Assembly (NCBI GenBank): GCA_002300355.1
Contig: NSGV01000003.1
Coordinates: forward strand, 744,001-808,000
DNA length: 64,000 nucleotides
Direction: 5' to 3'
Origin: Streptomyces sp. TLI_235
Lineage (GTDB): Bacteria; Actinomycetota; Actinomycetes; Streptomycetales; Streptomycetaceae
Part shown: piece by piece, positions 1 through 8,353 of the stretch
How the letters are laid out: every line of letters begins with the position of its first letter
Numbering within the stretch: position 1 is the stretch's first letter
Translations under genes and position numbers: made by a program
Notes under the pieces: generated by a model
The model's database searches: none
Seen by the model: the letters and a program-made list of their open reading frames with translations, nothing else
What the model was told of the DNA's origin: nothing

Positions 1-367
1 GGGTCAGCTCCGTGTCGAGCCGGCCCTCGTCCCGGATCGGGCGCAGGACGTCGCGGGCGGCCCGTTCGAAGTCGATGCTGTGGGCGTAGTACTGCTCGGG
101 TTCGGGCAGGTCGGGCCGGTAGCGGTGGGCGCGCGGGTGGTGGAAGTCGTCGATGTGGACGACCTGGTGGGGGGTGGCGCGGTGGGCGAGGGCGTCGGCG
201 AGTTCGTCGGCGAGCCGGGATTTGCCGGAGGTGTCCATCCCTGTGATGCCGACGACCAGCGGCCGGTCGGGGTGCTTGCTGCGGCCGAGCAGCGTGCGGA
301 GCCTTTCCACGAGTTCGGCGCGGCCGGTCGGCGCGGCGGCCGGGTCGGCGGAGGTGGGGGCGGTCAC
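1..367 (-). CDS. P-loop nucleoside kinase-like protein (partial, C-terminus off window)
   Basis: The first 122 residues are present from a GTG start at 367; the rest lies left of position 1. Residues about 39-50 read VVGITGMDTSGKS, a Walker A motif (GMDTSGKS), and about 30 residues later comes HIDDFHHP, the acidic motif typical of uridine kinase/phosphoribulokinase-like P-loop kinases. The natural substrate cannot be told; uridine-kinase-like proteins of this kind in actinomycetes phosphorylate diverse small alcohols or act within biosynthetic clusters. Its GTG start overlaps the stop of the upstream FAD protein (GTGA), so the two are translationally coupled and probably act in one pathway with the aminotransferase further upstream. 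Confidence 0.75.
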   Translation of the reverse strand, partial: MTAPTSADPAAAPTGRAELVERLRTLLGRSKHPDRPLVVGITGMDTSGKSRLADELADALAHRATPHQVVHIDDFHHPRAHRYRPDLPEPEQYYAHSIDFERAARDVLRPIRDEGRLDTELT

Positions 368-1578
368 CGGGCCGGCTCCGGGGCCGGGAGGGCGAGCCTG
401 AGCCGGTCGGCGAGCCGGGCGTACAGTCCGCTGCCGTAGACGGCGTGGTCGCGCAGGGCGGTCGGGGTGGGCTCGATCCGCAGGACGGACAGGGCCGGCC
501 GGGCGAGCCCGCCGACGATCGCGGCGCCGTCCTCGGTGTGGGCGAGGCGCTCGGCGGAGTCCCCGGGGCGGGCCGGCCGGCCGTCGACCAGCAGGTCGGG
601 CGCATGGCCGTGGTAGCCGAGGGCCTGGACGACGAGGTCGGCCCGGTCGAGGAGCTCGTCCGCGTCGGTGAGGCGCGCGGCGCGCACGATCCGGGCCTGC
701 GGCACCTCGCCCGCCCACAGGGCGCAGTACAGCGCGCGGGACTCGTGGCGCAGGCCGGAGTCGCGGTAGACGATGCCGGTGGCCGGGCAGACGTCGGTCT
801 CCGGGTCGGCGGGCCGCTCGCGGCCCGGGACCAGGCCTTCGACGGCCTCCCGCAGGCTCGGGTACATCAGCCGGGCGGGGCCGCGCTGGACGACGTCGAC
901 GGACGGCGCCCGGTAGTCGGGCCGAGTACGGCGGGTCTCGTCGAACAGCTCCAGCAGGACCCGGAGTGCGGACATGGCGCTGTGCGAGGAGCCGGCGACG
1001 GCGATCCGGCCGCCTTCGAGGCCGGCGATCCGCCGGCGCACCGCGTCGCGGCCACGTCGGCTGATGACCTCGGCGGAGCGCAGCGTCTTGGCGCTCCAGG
1101 GGGCGAGTTCCGGGTGGGGCCGCTCGGTCCGGCCGGTGGCCAGGACGGCGTGCCGGCACTCGACGGTGCGGCCGCCGCGGAGCCGGAGCACCGCGCCCGA
1201 GCCGTCGCCGGCGAGGTCCACGGCCTCGACCTCGGTGTCCAGGTGGACGCGGTCGCCGAGCACGCCGGCGAGCGTCTCGCCGAGGCGGCCGAGTGCGGCG
1301 GCGAGGTGGGCCATCGGCACCGGTTCCTCGGCGCGGGCGACCCGGGCGACCCGGGGGTCCTCGCGCAGGCCGGCGAACGGGCCCCGGTAGGAGCACTCCT
1401 TGAGGAACCGGGAGCCGACAGAGGTGCTGGTGATCGCGTAGTCGGCGAAGCCGCCCGGGCCGAGCTCGGCGGACCGCTCGAAGACGTCCACGCGGTGGGC
1501 GAGCAGGTCGGGTGCGGAGGCCAGGAATCCGGTGGTGCGGAAGCCGCCGCCCACGAAGGCGAGGTCGGTGTCGGTCAT
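364..1578 (-). CDS. FAD/NAD(P)-binding oxidoreductase, N-monooxygenase-like
   Basis: A 404-residue flavoprotein. Residues 9-13 (VGGGF) are the dinucleotide-binding turn of an N-terminal FAD Rossmann fold, ATGRTE at 147-152 is the second FAD contact seen in flavin monooxygenases, and GSSHSA at 196-201 looks like the NADPH-binding turn of the SidA/IucD-type amine hydroxylases. Overall it is closest in layout to single-component flavin N-hydroxylases, but the usual ornithine/lysine hydroxylase N-terminal signature (GxGPxNL) is replaced by GGGFRTTGF, so the substrate is unknown. It sits 49 bp downstream of a class III aminotransferase and overlaps the kinase that follows. An amine-oxidising step in a small natural-product pathway is an inference from this context. 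Confidence 0.7.
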   Translation of the reverse strand: MTDTDLAFVGGGFRTTGFLASAPDLLAHRVDVFERSAELGPGGFADYAITSTSVGSRFLKECSYRGPFAGLREDPRVARVARAEEPVPMAHLAAALGRLGETLAGVLGDRVHLDTEVEAVDLAGDGSGAVLRLRGGRTVECRHAVLATGRTERPHPELAPWSAKTLRSAEVISRRGRDAVRRRIAGLEGGRIAVAGSSHSAMSALRVLLELFDETRRTRPDYRAPSVDVVQRGPARLMYPSLREAVEGLVPGRERPADPETDVCPATGIVYRDSGLRHESRALYCALWAGEVPQARIVRAARLTDADELLDRADLVVQALGYHGHAPDLLVDGRPARPGDSAERLAHTEDGAAIVGGLARPALSVLRIEPTPTALRDHAVYGSGLYARLADRLRLALPAPEPAR

Positions 1579-1627
1579 CGGGTGCCTCCCGCCGGCGGTG
1601 TGCCGGTGTGGTCGCTGCGGTGGGGGC

Positions 1628-2893
1628 TCACGCGGCGTGCTCCGTGAGGAGCGCGTCGAAGCGGTCGCAGATCAGGTCGGCCTCGGCCATGGTCAGCGTC
1701 AGCGGCGGCCGGATCTTGAGGACGTTTCCGAATCCGTAGCGGGAGGTGCGCAGGATGAGCCCGTGCTCCATCGCCTTGTGGGCGAGGTGGTTGGTGAGGT
1801 CGACGGCCGGGGAGCCGTCCGGCTCGGAGATCTCGATGCCGATCATGAGGCCGACGCCGCGCACCTCGGAGATGCAGCGGTGACGGCGGCTCATCTCCTC
1901 CAGGCGGGCGAGGATGTGGTTGCCGGTGGCCCGCACGTTGGCGAGGAAGTCCGGGTTGTCGATGACGTCGAGGGTGGCCAGCGCGGCGGCGGCGGAGAGC
2001 AGGTTGGCGCCGTAGGTGAAGGAGTGCTCATGGCTGGGCATGCCGGCGAGCTCGTCGCTGGCCAGGATCGCCGCGACCTGGGCGCCGGAGCCGCCGAGGC
2101 CCTTCGCGACGGTCATGGCGTCCGGCTCGACGCCGAAGTGCTCGGCGGCGAACATCCGGCCGGTGCGGCCGATGCCGGTCTGGATCTCATCGAAGATCAT
2201 TTTGATGTTGTGCTCGTCGCACAGCTCGCGGAGCTTGGCGAAGTAGCCGTCCGGCGGGACGATGTTGCCGCCGTTGCCCGAGATGGGCTCGATGAGGACG
2301 GCGGCGACGCTGCCGCTGCTGGCGAACTCCAGGAAGTCACTGATCCGGTCGACGCACATCAGGCCGCAGGAGCCGGCCTGCTGGCCGTAGAAGCAGCGGT
2401 GGCAGTACGGGTCCGGCACCTGGAGACCGCCCGGGTACAGCTGGGCGAACGGCTCCCGGCGGAAGGCGTTGCCGGACAGGCTCGCCATCATCATGGTCTG
2501 CCCGACGTGGCTGCGGAACAGAGTGATGACGTCGCGCTTGCCGGTGGCCCGCTGCGCCATCTTGACGGCGCCCTCGTTGGCCACCGAGCCGCCGGAGACC
2601 TTCAGGTGGGCCTTCGTCAGCCGCTTGGGCGCGAGGTCCACCAGACGCTGCGACAGCCGGTTGACCGCCTCCGTCTGGAAGCTGGAGGTGACGTGGATCA
2701 GCTCGTCGGCCTGGTCCTTCATCGCCTTGATGACGGCCGGGTGCCGGTACCCGAGGCTGAGGTTGAAGGTGGCGGAGGCGCAGTCGATGTAGCCGCGGCC
2801 CTCCGAGTCGTACAGGTAGACGCCCTCGCCGGTCACCATCCGGGTGTCGGACACGGAATAGTAGACGGCCTCGGGGCCAGTGATTTCGGACAT
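1628..2893 (-). CDS. Class III PLP-dependent aminotransferase
   Basis: A 421-residue fold-type I aminotransferase of the ornithine/GABA aminotransferase class. FDEIQTG has the PLP-ring aspartate at 235, TVAKGLGG carries the Schiff-base lysine at 264, and a four-cysteine stretch (C164, C167, C176, C180; PYCHRC...CGLMC) matches the cysteine insertion found in a subset of these enzymes. The family moves an omega-amino group between an amine and an oxoacid; the substrate here is not evident. GAGAGG lies 9 bases upstream of the ATG. First gene of the minus-strand cassette with the FAD protein and kinase. Confidence 0.85.
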   Translation of the reverse strand: MSEITGPEAVYYSVSDTRMVTGEGVYLYDSEGRGYIDCASATFNLSLGYRHPAVIKAMKDQADELIHVTSSFQTEAVNRLSQRLVDLAPKRLTKAHLKVSGGSVANEGAVKMAQRATGKRDVITLFRSHVGQTMMMASLSGNAFRREPFAQLYPGGLQVPDPYCHRCFYGQQAGSCGLMCVDRISDFLEFASSGSVAAVLIEPISGNGGNIVPPDGYFAKLRELCDEHNIKMIFDEIQTGIGRTGRMFAAEHFGVEPDAMTVAKGLGGSGAQVAAILASDELAGMPSHEHSFTYGANLLSAAAALATLDVIDNPDFLANVRATGNHILARLEEMSRRHRCISEVRGVGLMIGIEISEPDGSPAVDLTNHLAHKAMEHGLILRTSRYGFGNVLKIRPPLTLTMAEADLICDRFDALLTEHAA

Positions 2894-3201
2894 GACGAAT
2901 TACCTCTCAACGATAATGGTGGCGGCCATTCGCCGAGATCATCAGGAAAGCAGTGAATTGCTCGCTGGACGTGAAAGAACATCGGAACGTCGGCGGCACG
3001 CCGAACAGCCCGGAAACATCGGTGAAAAACGCCCGGCGGCACACGGCACGCACGGGCCCGGCCCGGAAATCAGGCCTGCGAAGAAGTTCCCCGTCCCTCG
3101 GGCACGGTGGTGGCCGGGAGCGCTCGACGGCACACGTCGCGGTGTGCGCGGCTCCTCGGCGGACGCCCCCCGGGCCCGCTAGTCCCCCATGGATCTCAGT
3201 G
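2894..3201. other. Intergenic region upstream of the aminotransferase cassette
   Basis: No supported coding region. It should hold the promoter of the minus-strand cassette; it is less GC-rich near 2895-2960 (for example CTCAACGATAATGG) than the coding sequence around it, as expected for a promoter, but no clear -10/-35 pair can be defended by eye. Confidence 0.4.
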
Positions 3202-3477
3202 TCAGCCGTAGACGATGCGTCGCATCTGACGTGTGGTCAACGGCTTGGCCGTGACCCGCCGATGCGGCAGTTCCTTGCCGACGCGCTCGAAGATCGCGTC
3301 GTTGTTCAGACCGGCCTGTTGCAGTTCCCGGTGCCGACGACGCACGTAGTCGTCGGCCGGTTCCGCGAAGTAGGCCATTACTTCTGCCACGGCGCGAGCC
3401 GCGCCCCCCGGGCTCAAAGGAGTCGTTCGAGTGAGGTGCGCGATCAGGTCACCGTGTGGGTGCCTCGTTTCGATCAC
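3202..3477 (-). CDS. Small conserved hypothetical protein, basic C-terminus
   Basis: Ninety-one residues from a GTG start, with weak ribosome-binding sequence. No domain recognised. It reads as a compact helical protein: a central stretch with EPADDYVRRRHRELQQAGL, then a basic tail ending RQMRRIVYG. The tail strongly resembles small actinobacterial proteins ending in RQ-x-RRIVYG whose function I do not know. The frame keeps high GC at third positions, supporting coding. No operon partner; the next upstream gene on this strand is the tRNA 600 bp away. Confidence 0.6.
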   Translation of the reverse strand: MIETRHPHGDLIAHLTRTTPLSPGGAARAVAEVMAYFAEPADDYVRRRHRELQQAGLNNDAIFERVGKELPHRRVTAKPLTTRQMRRIVYG

Positions 3478-4054
3478 AAGATGAACTCTACGAGACTTGC
3501 CGATGAACGATCAAGGCGCCTGCCCGATATCGGGCAGTACACGGAGCAGGTTCAGACCACTGCCGGAGAAGCCGCCTTTGTGCAGACCGGACGCCGATGA
3601 GCCGGCGATTCGCGCCCCCATTCGGAACTGCTCCGCCGGGGCTCGCGATGGCGCGGCGGAATCCATCGCGAACCGCATCAGTCGCACGCGAATCCATTGC
3701 CGCTCCGCTCACGATCACCGAGGCAGGACGGCGGCACCGGGGGTACGGGCCGCCGGTCGCCTCACCGACGCCGCGGCTCGGTGCGTGAACTCCGAGGTCG
3801 CGTTCGAGCCTTCATGGGACCCTGTCGCCACGCCGGCCGCGGCCGCTTTCCCACGAAAAGCCACCAGAAGTTGTGTCTGCGCTCGCGCCGTGCCCCTGTA
3901 GGTCGGAGCCGGCCGGCGCCGTCGCCGGGGCGAGACGACGGGCAGCGGCCAGCCAACCTATTAAATCCAACGAAGTTGCGAACGAGCCCGACTGACGATC
4001 AGTCACAGAGACACGGTTGACCCGGGGTGCCGGCGGAAGCCGCGCCCGGAAACG
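3478..4054. other. Gene-free region
   Basis: About 580 bases with no frame showing consistent coding character. It contains a relatively AT-rich patch around 3955-3980 (CCTATTAAATCCAACG) and a short dyad GACTGACGATCAGTC near 3991. It must hold the promoter for the small gene at 3202-3477. Confidence 0.4.
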
Positions 4055-4089
4055 CGGCATGCCCGGCACCTTAGGTGCCGGGCATGCCG
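4055..4089 (-). terminator. Perfect hairpin terminator behind the tRNA
   Basis: A 16-bp perfect inverted repeat (4055-4070 and 4074-4089) with a 3-base loop starts 5 bases beyond the tRNA 3' end on the transcribed (minus) strand. There is no T-run, as is common for actinomycete terminators. Confidence 0.75.
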
Positions 4090-4093
4090 GGAT

Positions 4094-4170
4094 TGGTAGC
4101 GGGGACAGGATTTGAACCTGCGACCTCTGGGTTATGAGCCCAGCGAGCTACCGAGCTGCTCCACCCCGCG
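4094..4170 (-). tRNA. tRNA-fMet (initiator, anticodon CAU)
   Basis: A 77-nucleotide cloverleaf with encoded CCA. The anticodon loop reads CTCATAA with three G-C pairs at the base of the anticodon stem (GGG/CCC), the hallmark of initiator tRNA, and the first acceptor pair is mismatched (C1 against T72), the second initiator hallmark. The T-loop GGTTCAAATCC is intact. It lies 132 bp downstream of the acyl-CoA dehydrogenase stop on the same strand but probably has its own promoter. Confidence 0.95.
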
Positions 4171-4302
4171 TCGGTAGGCAAGACTGTACGGCACGGCGCT
4201 CCCGGGTGGGAAATGCGTTCCCGCCGACCCGCCGACCTGCCGGCCCGCCGACCGAAGATACGAACGGCCGGATCAGACCCGCGCCTGGATCGCGGGACAA
4301 GC

Positions 4303-6099
4303 TCAGAAGCAGTCCGCGGGCATGTCGAGGGTGGTGCGGTCGAGGCTTTCCAGCAGCGCGAACTGGGCCTCCGTCCTGGGCAGTTCGTAGCGGAAGAAGT
4401 ACTGACCCGCCCGGCGCTTGCCCTCGTAGAAGGCGCCGCTGCGTCCGGTGGCGGCCAGCATCTGCTCCAGCCACATCCAGCCGACCACGACGTGTCCCAC
4501 GGCCTCCAGATAGACCGAGGCGTTGGCGAGGGCGCTCTCGGCGTCCCCGGCCTCCCACAGGCGCCGCGTCACGGCGGCGACGCGGGCGACGGAGGCGTCC
4601 AGCTGCCGCCCGAAGCCGGCGACCTGGTCGTCCGCGGCCGCCGCGCGAGCGGTCGTCATGGAGATGGTCTCGATGAGCAGCCGGAGCCCCGCGCCGCCGG
4701 CCATGACGACCTTTCGGCCCAGCAGGTCGAGGCCGTGGACGCCGTGCGTCCCCTCGTGGATGGGGTTGAGGCGGTTGTCCCGGTAGAACTGCTCGACGTT
4801 GTACTCGCGGGTGTAGCCGTAGCCGCCGTGGACCTGGATGGCAAGGCTGTTGGCTTCCAGGCACCACTGGGAGGGCCAGCTCTTGGCGATCGGGGTGAGC
4901 ATGTCCAGCAGAAGCCCGGCCCTCGCCCGCTCATCGGCCGTCGGGGCGGTGCGCTCGTCGTCCAGCAGCCGCCCGCAGTACAGGATGAGAGCCAGCGCGC
5001 CTTCGACGTACGACTTCTGGGCGAGGAGCATGCGCCGGACATCGGGATGCCCGACGATCGGGATCTGGGGGGTGGTGGCGTCCCTGACCGTGAGCGGGCG
5101 CCCCTGGGGCCGGGTGCGCGCGTAGTCCAGGGCGTGCAGGTAGCCGGTGTAACCGAGCGCTGTGGCACCAAGTCCGACACCGATGCGGGCCTCGTTCATC
5201 ATGTGGAACATGTAGGACAGTCCGCAGTGGGGCTTCCCGACCAGGAAGCCGACGGCACCGGGGGCCCCGCCGGGCCGGAAAGCGCCCTCACCGAAGTTCA
5301 GCAGCGTGTTGGTCGTCCCTCGATACCCCATCTTGTGATTGAGGCCGGCCAGGGCGACGTCGTTGCGTTCGCCGAGCGTCCCGTCGGCCCCCACCAGGAC
5401 CTTGGGGACGATGAAGAGCGAGAGTCCCTTCACCCCGGGCGGGCCGCCGGGGATCCTGGCCAGGACCAGGTGGACGATGTTCTCCGTCAGTTCGTGGTCG
5501 CCACCCGAAATCCACATCTTGTTGCCGAACAGGCGGTAGGTGCCGTCGTCGGCCGGTTCCGCGCGGGTACGCACATCGGCCAGCGAGGAGCCCGCCTGTG
5601 GTTCCGACAGGCACATGGTCCCGGAGAAGCGGCCCTCGACCATCGGGCGGACATAGGTGTCGATCTGCCCGGGGGTGCCGTGGGCCAGCAGCAGGTTTGC
5701 GTTGCCGATGGTGAGGAAGGGGTAGGCGGCCGTTCCCACGTTGGCCGCCTGGAACCAGGCGAAGCAGGCGTTGGCCACCACACTCGGCAACTGCATGCCG
5801 CCCACTTCATGGTCCATGCCCCCGCCGATCAGCCCGGCGCCGGCGAAGACCTTCAGGGCCTCTTGGACTTCGGGGATCATGTGCACCCGCTCGCCGTCGA
5901 AGCGCGGCTCCTGGGTGTCGTTCTTCTTGTTGTGCGGGGCGAAGTGCCGGGCGGCGATCGTCTCGCTGAGGTCCAGCACCGCGTCGAAGGTTTCGCGCGA
6001 GTGGTCGGCGAAGCGGGGGCGCGCTGTCAGGGATTCGACGTCGAGCCACTCGTGCAGCAGGAAGTCGAGGTCTCGGCGGGAGAGCAGGAGGGAGGCCAT
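4303..6099 (-). CDS. Acyl-CoA dehydrogenase (long, about 600 residues)
   Basis: A 598-residue FAD enzyme that introduces the alpha,beta double bond into acyl-CoA thioesters in beta-oxidation. It has the helical N-domain, the middle beta-domain with CLSEPQAGSS and NKMWISGG flavin-contact motifs, and a C-domain containing IHEGTHGVHGLDLLG, where the glutamate is the catalytic base position. The length and a C-terminal extension after about residue 470 match the large AcdA/FadE5-type subgroup rather than the 380-residue short type. It follows the SDR gene by 59 bp, and the two probably form an operon for degradation of a fatty or branched acyl chain, controlled by the palindromes at 6989-7042. 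Confidence 0.9.
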   Translation of the reverse strand: MASLLLSRRDLDFLLHEWLDVESLTARPRFADHSRETFDAVLDLSETIAARHFAPHNKKNDTQEPRFDGERVHMIPEVQEALKVFAGAGLIGGGMDHEVGGMQLPSVVANACFAWFQAANVGTAAYPFLTIGNANLLLAHGTPGQIDTYVRPMVEGRFSGTMCLSEPQAGSSLADVRTRAEPADDGTYRLFGNKMWISGGDHELTENIVHLVLARIPGGPPGVKGLSLFIVPKVLVGADGTLGERNDVALAGLNHKMGYRGTTNTLLNFGEGAFRPGGAPGAVGFLVGKPHCGLSYMFHMMNEARIGVGLGATALGYTGYLHALDYARTRPQGRPLTVRDATTPQIPIVGHPDVRRMLLAQKSYVEGALALILYCGRLLDDERTAPTADERARAGLLLDMLTPIAKSWPSQWCLEANSLAIQVHGGYGYTREYNVEQFYRDNRLNPIHEGTHGVHGLDLLGRKVVMAGGAGLRLLIETISMTTARAAAADDQVAGFGRQLDASVARVAAVTRRLWEAGDAESALANASVYLEAVGHVVVGWMWLEQMLAATGRSGAFYEGKRRAGQYFFRYELPRTEAQFALLESLDRTTLDMPADCF

Positions 6100-6158
6100 G
6101 GTGCTCTTCTTCTCGGGTTCGGGTTGCTTGTGCGAGGGGGGAGGGAAGCCGTCGCCGG

Positions 6159-6932
6159 TCAGACCGTGGTGCCGAGGCCGCCGTCGACGGGGATGACGCC
6201 GCCGGTGACGTAGGCGCCCGCACGGCTGGCCAGATAGACGGCGACGCCCGCCATGTCATCCGGCCGCCCGATCCGGCGCAACGGAGCCGCCCCCGCGATC
6301 GCCTCGCCCATGGCGTCCAGGGTCGCGGCCATCATCTTCGACTCGAAGGGGCCGGGAGCGATGGCGTTCACCGTGATGCCCTGCGGCCCGAGCTCCTTGG
6401 CCAGGACGCGGGTCAGGTGGTGCAGGCCCGCCTTGCTGGCCGCGTAGGAGTAGGCCGAGACCGGGCTGACGTGCAGTCCGTCGATGGATCCGACGTTGAT
6501 GATCCGCGCAGGGTCCTCCGCCGATCCGCCGGCGCGCAGCTTCGGCAGGAGGGCCTGGGTGAGCAGGAAGGGGCTGCGCAGGTTGAGGTCCATGACCTTG
6601 TCCCAGCCGCTGACCGGGAACTCGTCCAGGGGCGCGCCCCAGGTGGCGCCGGCGTTGTTCACCAGGATGTGCAGCCGCTCCTCCCGCTCGCCGATCTCGG
6701 CGGCAAGTCGGTGGCACTCCTCCTCGCGCGACAGGTCTGCGGGCAGCGCGACCGCCTGGCCGCCGGTACCGGAGAGCCCGCGCACGGCCTCCTCGCAGGC
6801 TTCCGCCTTGCGAGAGCTGATGTAGACCTTGGCTCCCGCTTCGACCAGGCCCCGGGCGATCATCAGGCCTATGCCGCGGGAACCGCCGGTCACGAGGGCG
6901 GTTTTGCCGGCGAGGGAGAACAGCGAGGTCAC
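6159..6932 (-). CDS. SDR-family 3-oxoacyl reductase/dehydrogenase
   Basis: A 257-residue short-chain dehydrogenase started at GTG 6932, chosen because TCAGGAG sits 6 bases upstream and the protein then begins just before ALVTGGSRGIG (the glycine-rich NAD(P) turn). NNAG and the YAASK catalytic pair (Tyr and Lys) are present, and the end INPVDGG-like GGVIPVDGG is typical of FabG-type enzymes. An upstream extension to 7142 would overrun two operator palindromes and has no homology. Probably the first gene of an operon with the acyl-CoA dehydrogenase, acting as beta-hydroxyacyl-CoA dehydrogenase or reductase; this role is inferred. Confidence 0.88.
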   Translation of the reverse strand: MTSLFSLAGKTALVTGGSRGIGLMIARGLVEAGAKVYISSRKAEACEEAVRGLSGTGGQAVALPADLSREEECHRLAAEIGEREERLHILVNNAGATWGAPLDEFPVSGWDKVMDLNLRSPFLLTQALLPKLRAGGSAEDPARIINVGSIDGLHVSPVSAYSYAASKAGLHHLTRVLAKELGPQGITVNAIAPGPFESKMMAATLDAMGEAIAGAAPLRRIGRPDDMAGVAVYLASRAGAYVTGGVIPVDGGLGTTV

Positions 6933-6988
6933 GGTGGACTCCTGAGGGAGAGGGGCGGCTCGGGCAGGCTGTTCCCGGCCCGGAATGG

Positions 6989-7042
6989 ATACTAAGCAGT
7001 TGCTTACTATCTGACCTGAACGAGATACTAAGCAGTTGCTTA
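6989..7042 (-). promoter_or_regulatory. Two TetR-type operator palindromes upstream of the SDR/AcdA operon
   Basis: The 18-mer ATACTAAGCAGTTGCTTA occurs at 6989-7006 and again at 7025-7042. Each contains the perfect dyad TAAGCA-GT-TGCTTA. The 36-bp spacing puts both copies close to the same face of the helix, and they lie 57-110 bases upstream of the SDR start. Such short dyads are typical of TetR-family regulators of acyl-CoA metabolism; no TetR gene is adjacent. Confidence 0.7.
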
Positions 7043-7164
7043 GCCGCTGTTCAAGCCTTGCGCCCCACGGCCGGTCCGCGTGTCCATGCCTCGAGGGTGC
7101 GGAGTGGACCGGCAGCGGATCCCTCAGGGGCGTTGGCCTCACCCGACGCCCGCGGCGACCGGCG

Positions 7165-7290
7165 CGACTCCGTCAGTGGCGGCAACGCGGCCCTTGGGAT
7201 CTCCTGGCACTCGGGAGAGTGGGCCCATGCGTCAATGGCAGCCCGACTCCGGAACAAGATGATGATCTTGCCGCGATCCCATCGCCGCTG
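7165..7290 (-). pseudogene. Possible remnant of a DUF1330-like protein
   Basis: On the minus strand a stretch reads GKIIILFRSRAAIDAWAHSP, which resembles the conserved core of DUF1330/NIPSNAP-like dimeric alpha-beta barrel proteins (a hydrophobic strand, then A-x-A-W-x-x-SPEYQ). Neither side continues as such a protein, so at best a short remnant survives. The similarity is short and from memory. Confidence 0.3.
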
Positions 7291-7715
7291 CACGACACGG
7301 CCGGCTCGTCCGCTGCCGGCAGGCGGCCGCCGTGACGGATGAGCACTGCAGGCCCTCTCTCGCAGTGTGTTCAGGGCGAAGTCCGGGGCGAGGACGAGCA
7401 CATTGCCGTGCGCCGTGTCGGCACTCCCGTGGGCGATCGCGGACGGGACAGGCGTGCACTTGATGCGGGTCCGGTCGGCCCCGGACCGACGTGCGGAGCG
7501 AGGGTGAGGGTGGCGTCGGCACCCCCAGGCTTGCCGGCGCACCGCATCCTGCCCGCCCCTGGCTGGACGTCCGGCAGCGTCCGCGATCCGCTCCTCGAAC
7601 GGGACCGCGAAGGCGCACCGGGTACACCGCCTGCCATCGATGCCGTCCCCGCCCGAGGTGAACCACCGTGGGGAAGAATCTCGCCGACGGAAGCAGCGGT
7701 AGGGGCGGCGCCGGC

Positions 7716-7853
7716 GTGGGTGCCGGCCGCGCCTTCTACCGCCGACTCGGCCTCGCCCTCCACATCGACGGACTCGTGTCCGCCCGCGCCGTGTGCGACC
7801 TGTCCGACGGCCTTCGGCTCATGCTCGACGCCGAGGACCTCGCTGCCGCGTCG
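7716..7853 (+). pseudogene. Truncated VOC (glyoxalase-fold) gene remnant
   Basis: The frame starting at 7668 contains AFYRRLGLALHIDG followed by LSDGLRLMLDAEDLAA, the beta-alpha-beta core of VOC proteins (FYRRLGL ... DGLRLM-D-ED). There is no convincing N-terminus, and the fold's second half is missing because the sequence runs directly into the 3' end of the convergent MerR gene at 7860. Probably the leftover of a deletion. Confidence 0.5.
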
Positions 7854-7859
7854 CGGACA

Positions 7860-8237
7860 TCAGTCGCCGACCGCCGACCGCTGGCGCTCCCGATGTGCCT
7901 GCGCCATGGTCATCAGCCCGGCAAGGGCGTCCCGGGTGCGTACGAGATCGGCGATGCGCTCGGACAGCCGGTCGCGCTCCTGCGCCATCCGCTCCAGCGC
8001 GGCGTCGGAGTTGTCCTCGCTGGGAGAATCGACGCACGGCAGCAGCTCGACGATGGTACGGCTGGACAGTCCTGCCGCGAACAGCTGCTGGATGAACACG
8101 ACCCGCTCGACCTCGTGGTCCGTGTAGTGCCGCTGCCCGCTGGCACTGCGGGTGCTGGTGAGCAGCCCCTGCTCCTCGTAGTAGCGCAGGGACCGGACGC
8201 TGACTCCCGCCCGTGATGCCAGCTCCCCGATGCGCAC
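7860..8237 (-). CDS. MerR-family transcriptional regulator
   Basis: A 125-residue regulator from GTG 8237, preceded by GGAGGGAGA. The winged-helix N-domain is clear: RIGELASRAGVSVRSLRYYEE at residues 2-22, followed by RHYTDHEVERVVFIQQL, then a long coiled-coil dimerisation helix (residues about 75-115). No metal-binding cysteine pattern is seen near the C-terminus; only one cysteine is visible (LLPCVD), so it is more likely a drug- or redox-type MerR than a metal sensor. It is divergent from the Old Yellow Enzyme gene and probably twists the promoter between them. Confidence 0.88.
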   Translation of the reverse strand: MRIGELASRAGVSVRSLRYYEEQGLLTSTRSASGQRHYTDHEVERVVFIQQLFAAGLSSRTIVELLPCVDSPSEDNSDAALERMAQERDRLSERIADLVRTRDALAGLMTMAQAHRERQRSAVGD

Positions 8238-8274
8238 GCCGTCTCCCTCCGTGCTGTGAGCTGAGGCACAACCC

Positions 8275-8306
8275 TTGCCTCTGACGTCAGTGTCAGGTTC
8301 TAGCGT
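8275..8306 (+). promoter_or_regulatory. Probable MerR-controlled promoter of the OYE gene
   Basis: TTGCCT (8275-8280) and TAGCGT (8301-8306) are separated by 20 bases, longer than the normal 17, which is the hallmark of promoters activated by MerR-type DNA distortion. The spacer holds the imperfect dyad CCTCTGACGTCAGTGTCAGG. It lies between the divergent merR and reductase genes. Confidence 0.6.
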
Positions 8307-8353
8307 AACCGCCGCGACCGGTTGCCCGGCGCCGATCACGAAGGAGCCATGAC

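Noticed and set aside
364..1647. Long plus-strand frames opposite the FAD and kinase genes
   Set aside because: Antisense to clear flavoprotein motifs; composition typical of high-GC shadow frames.
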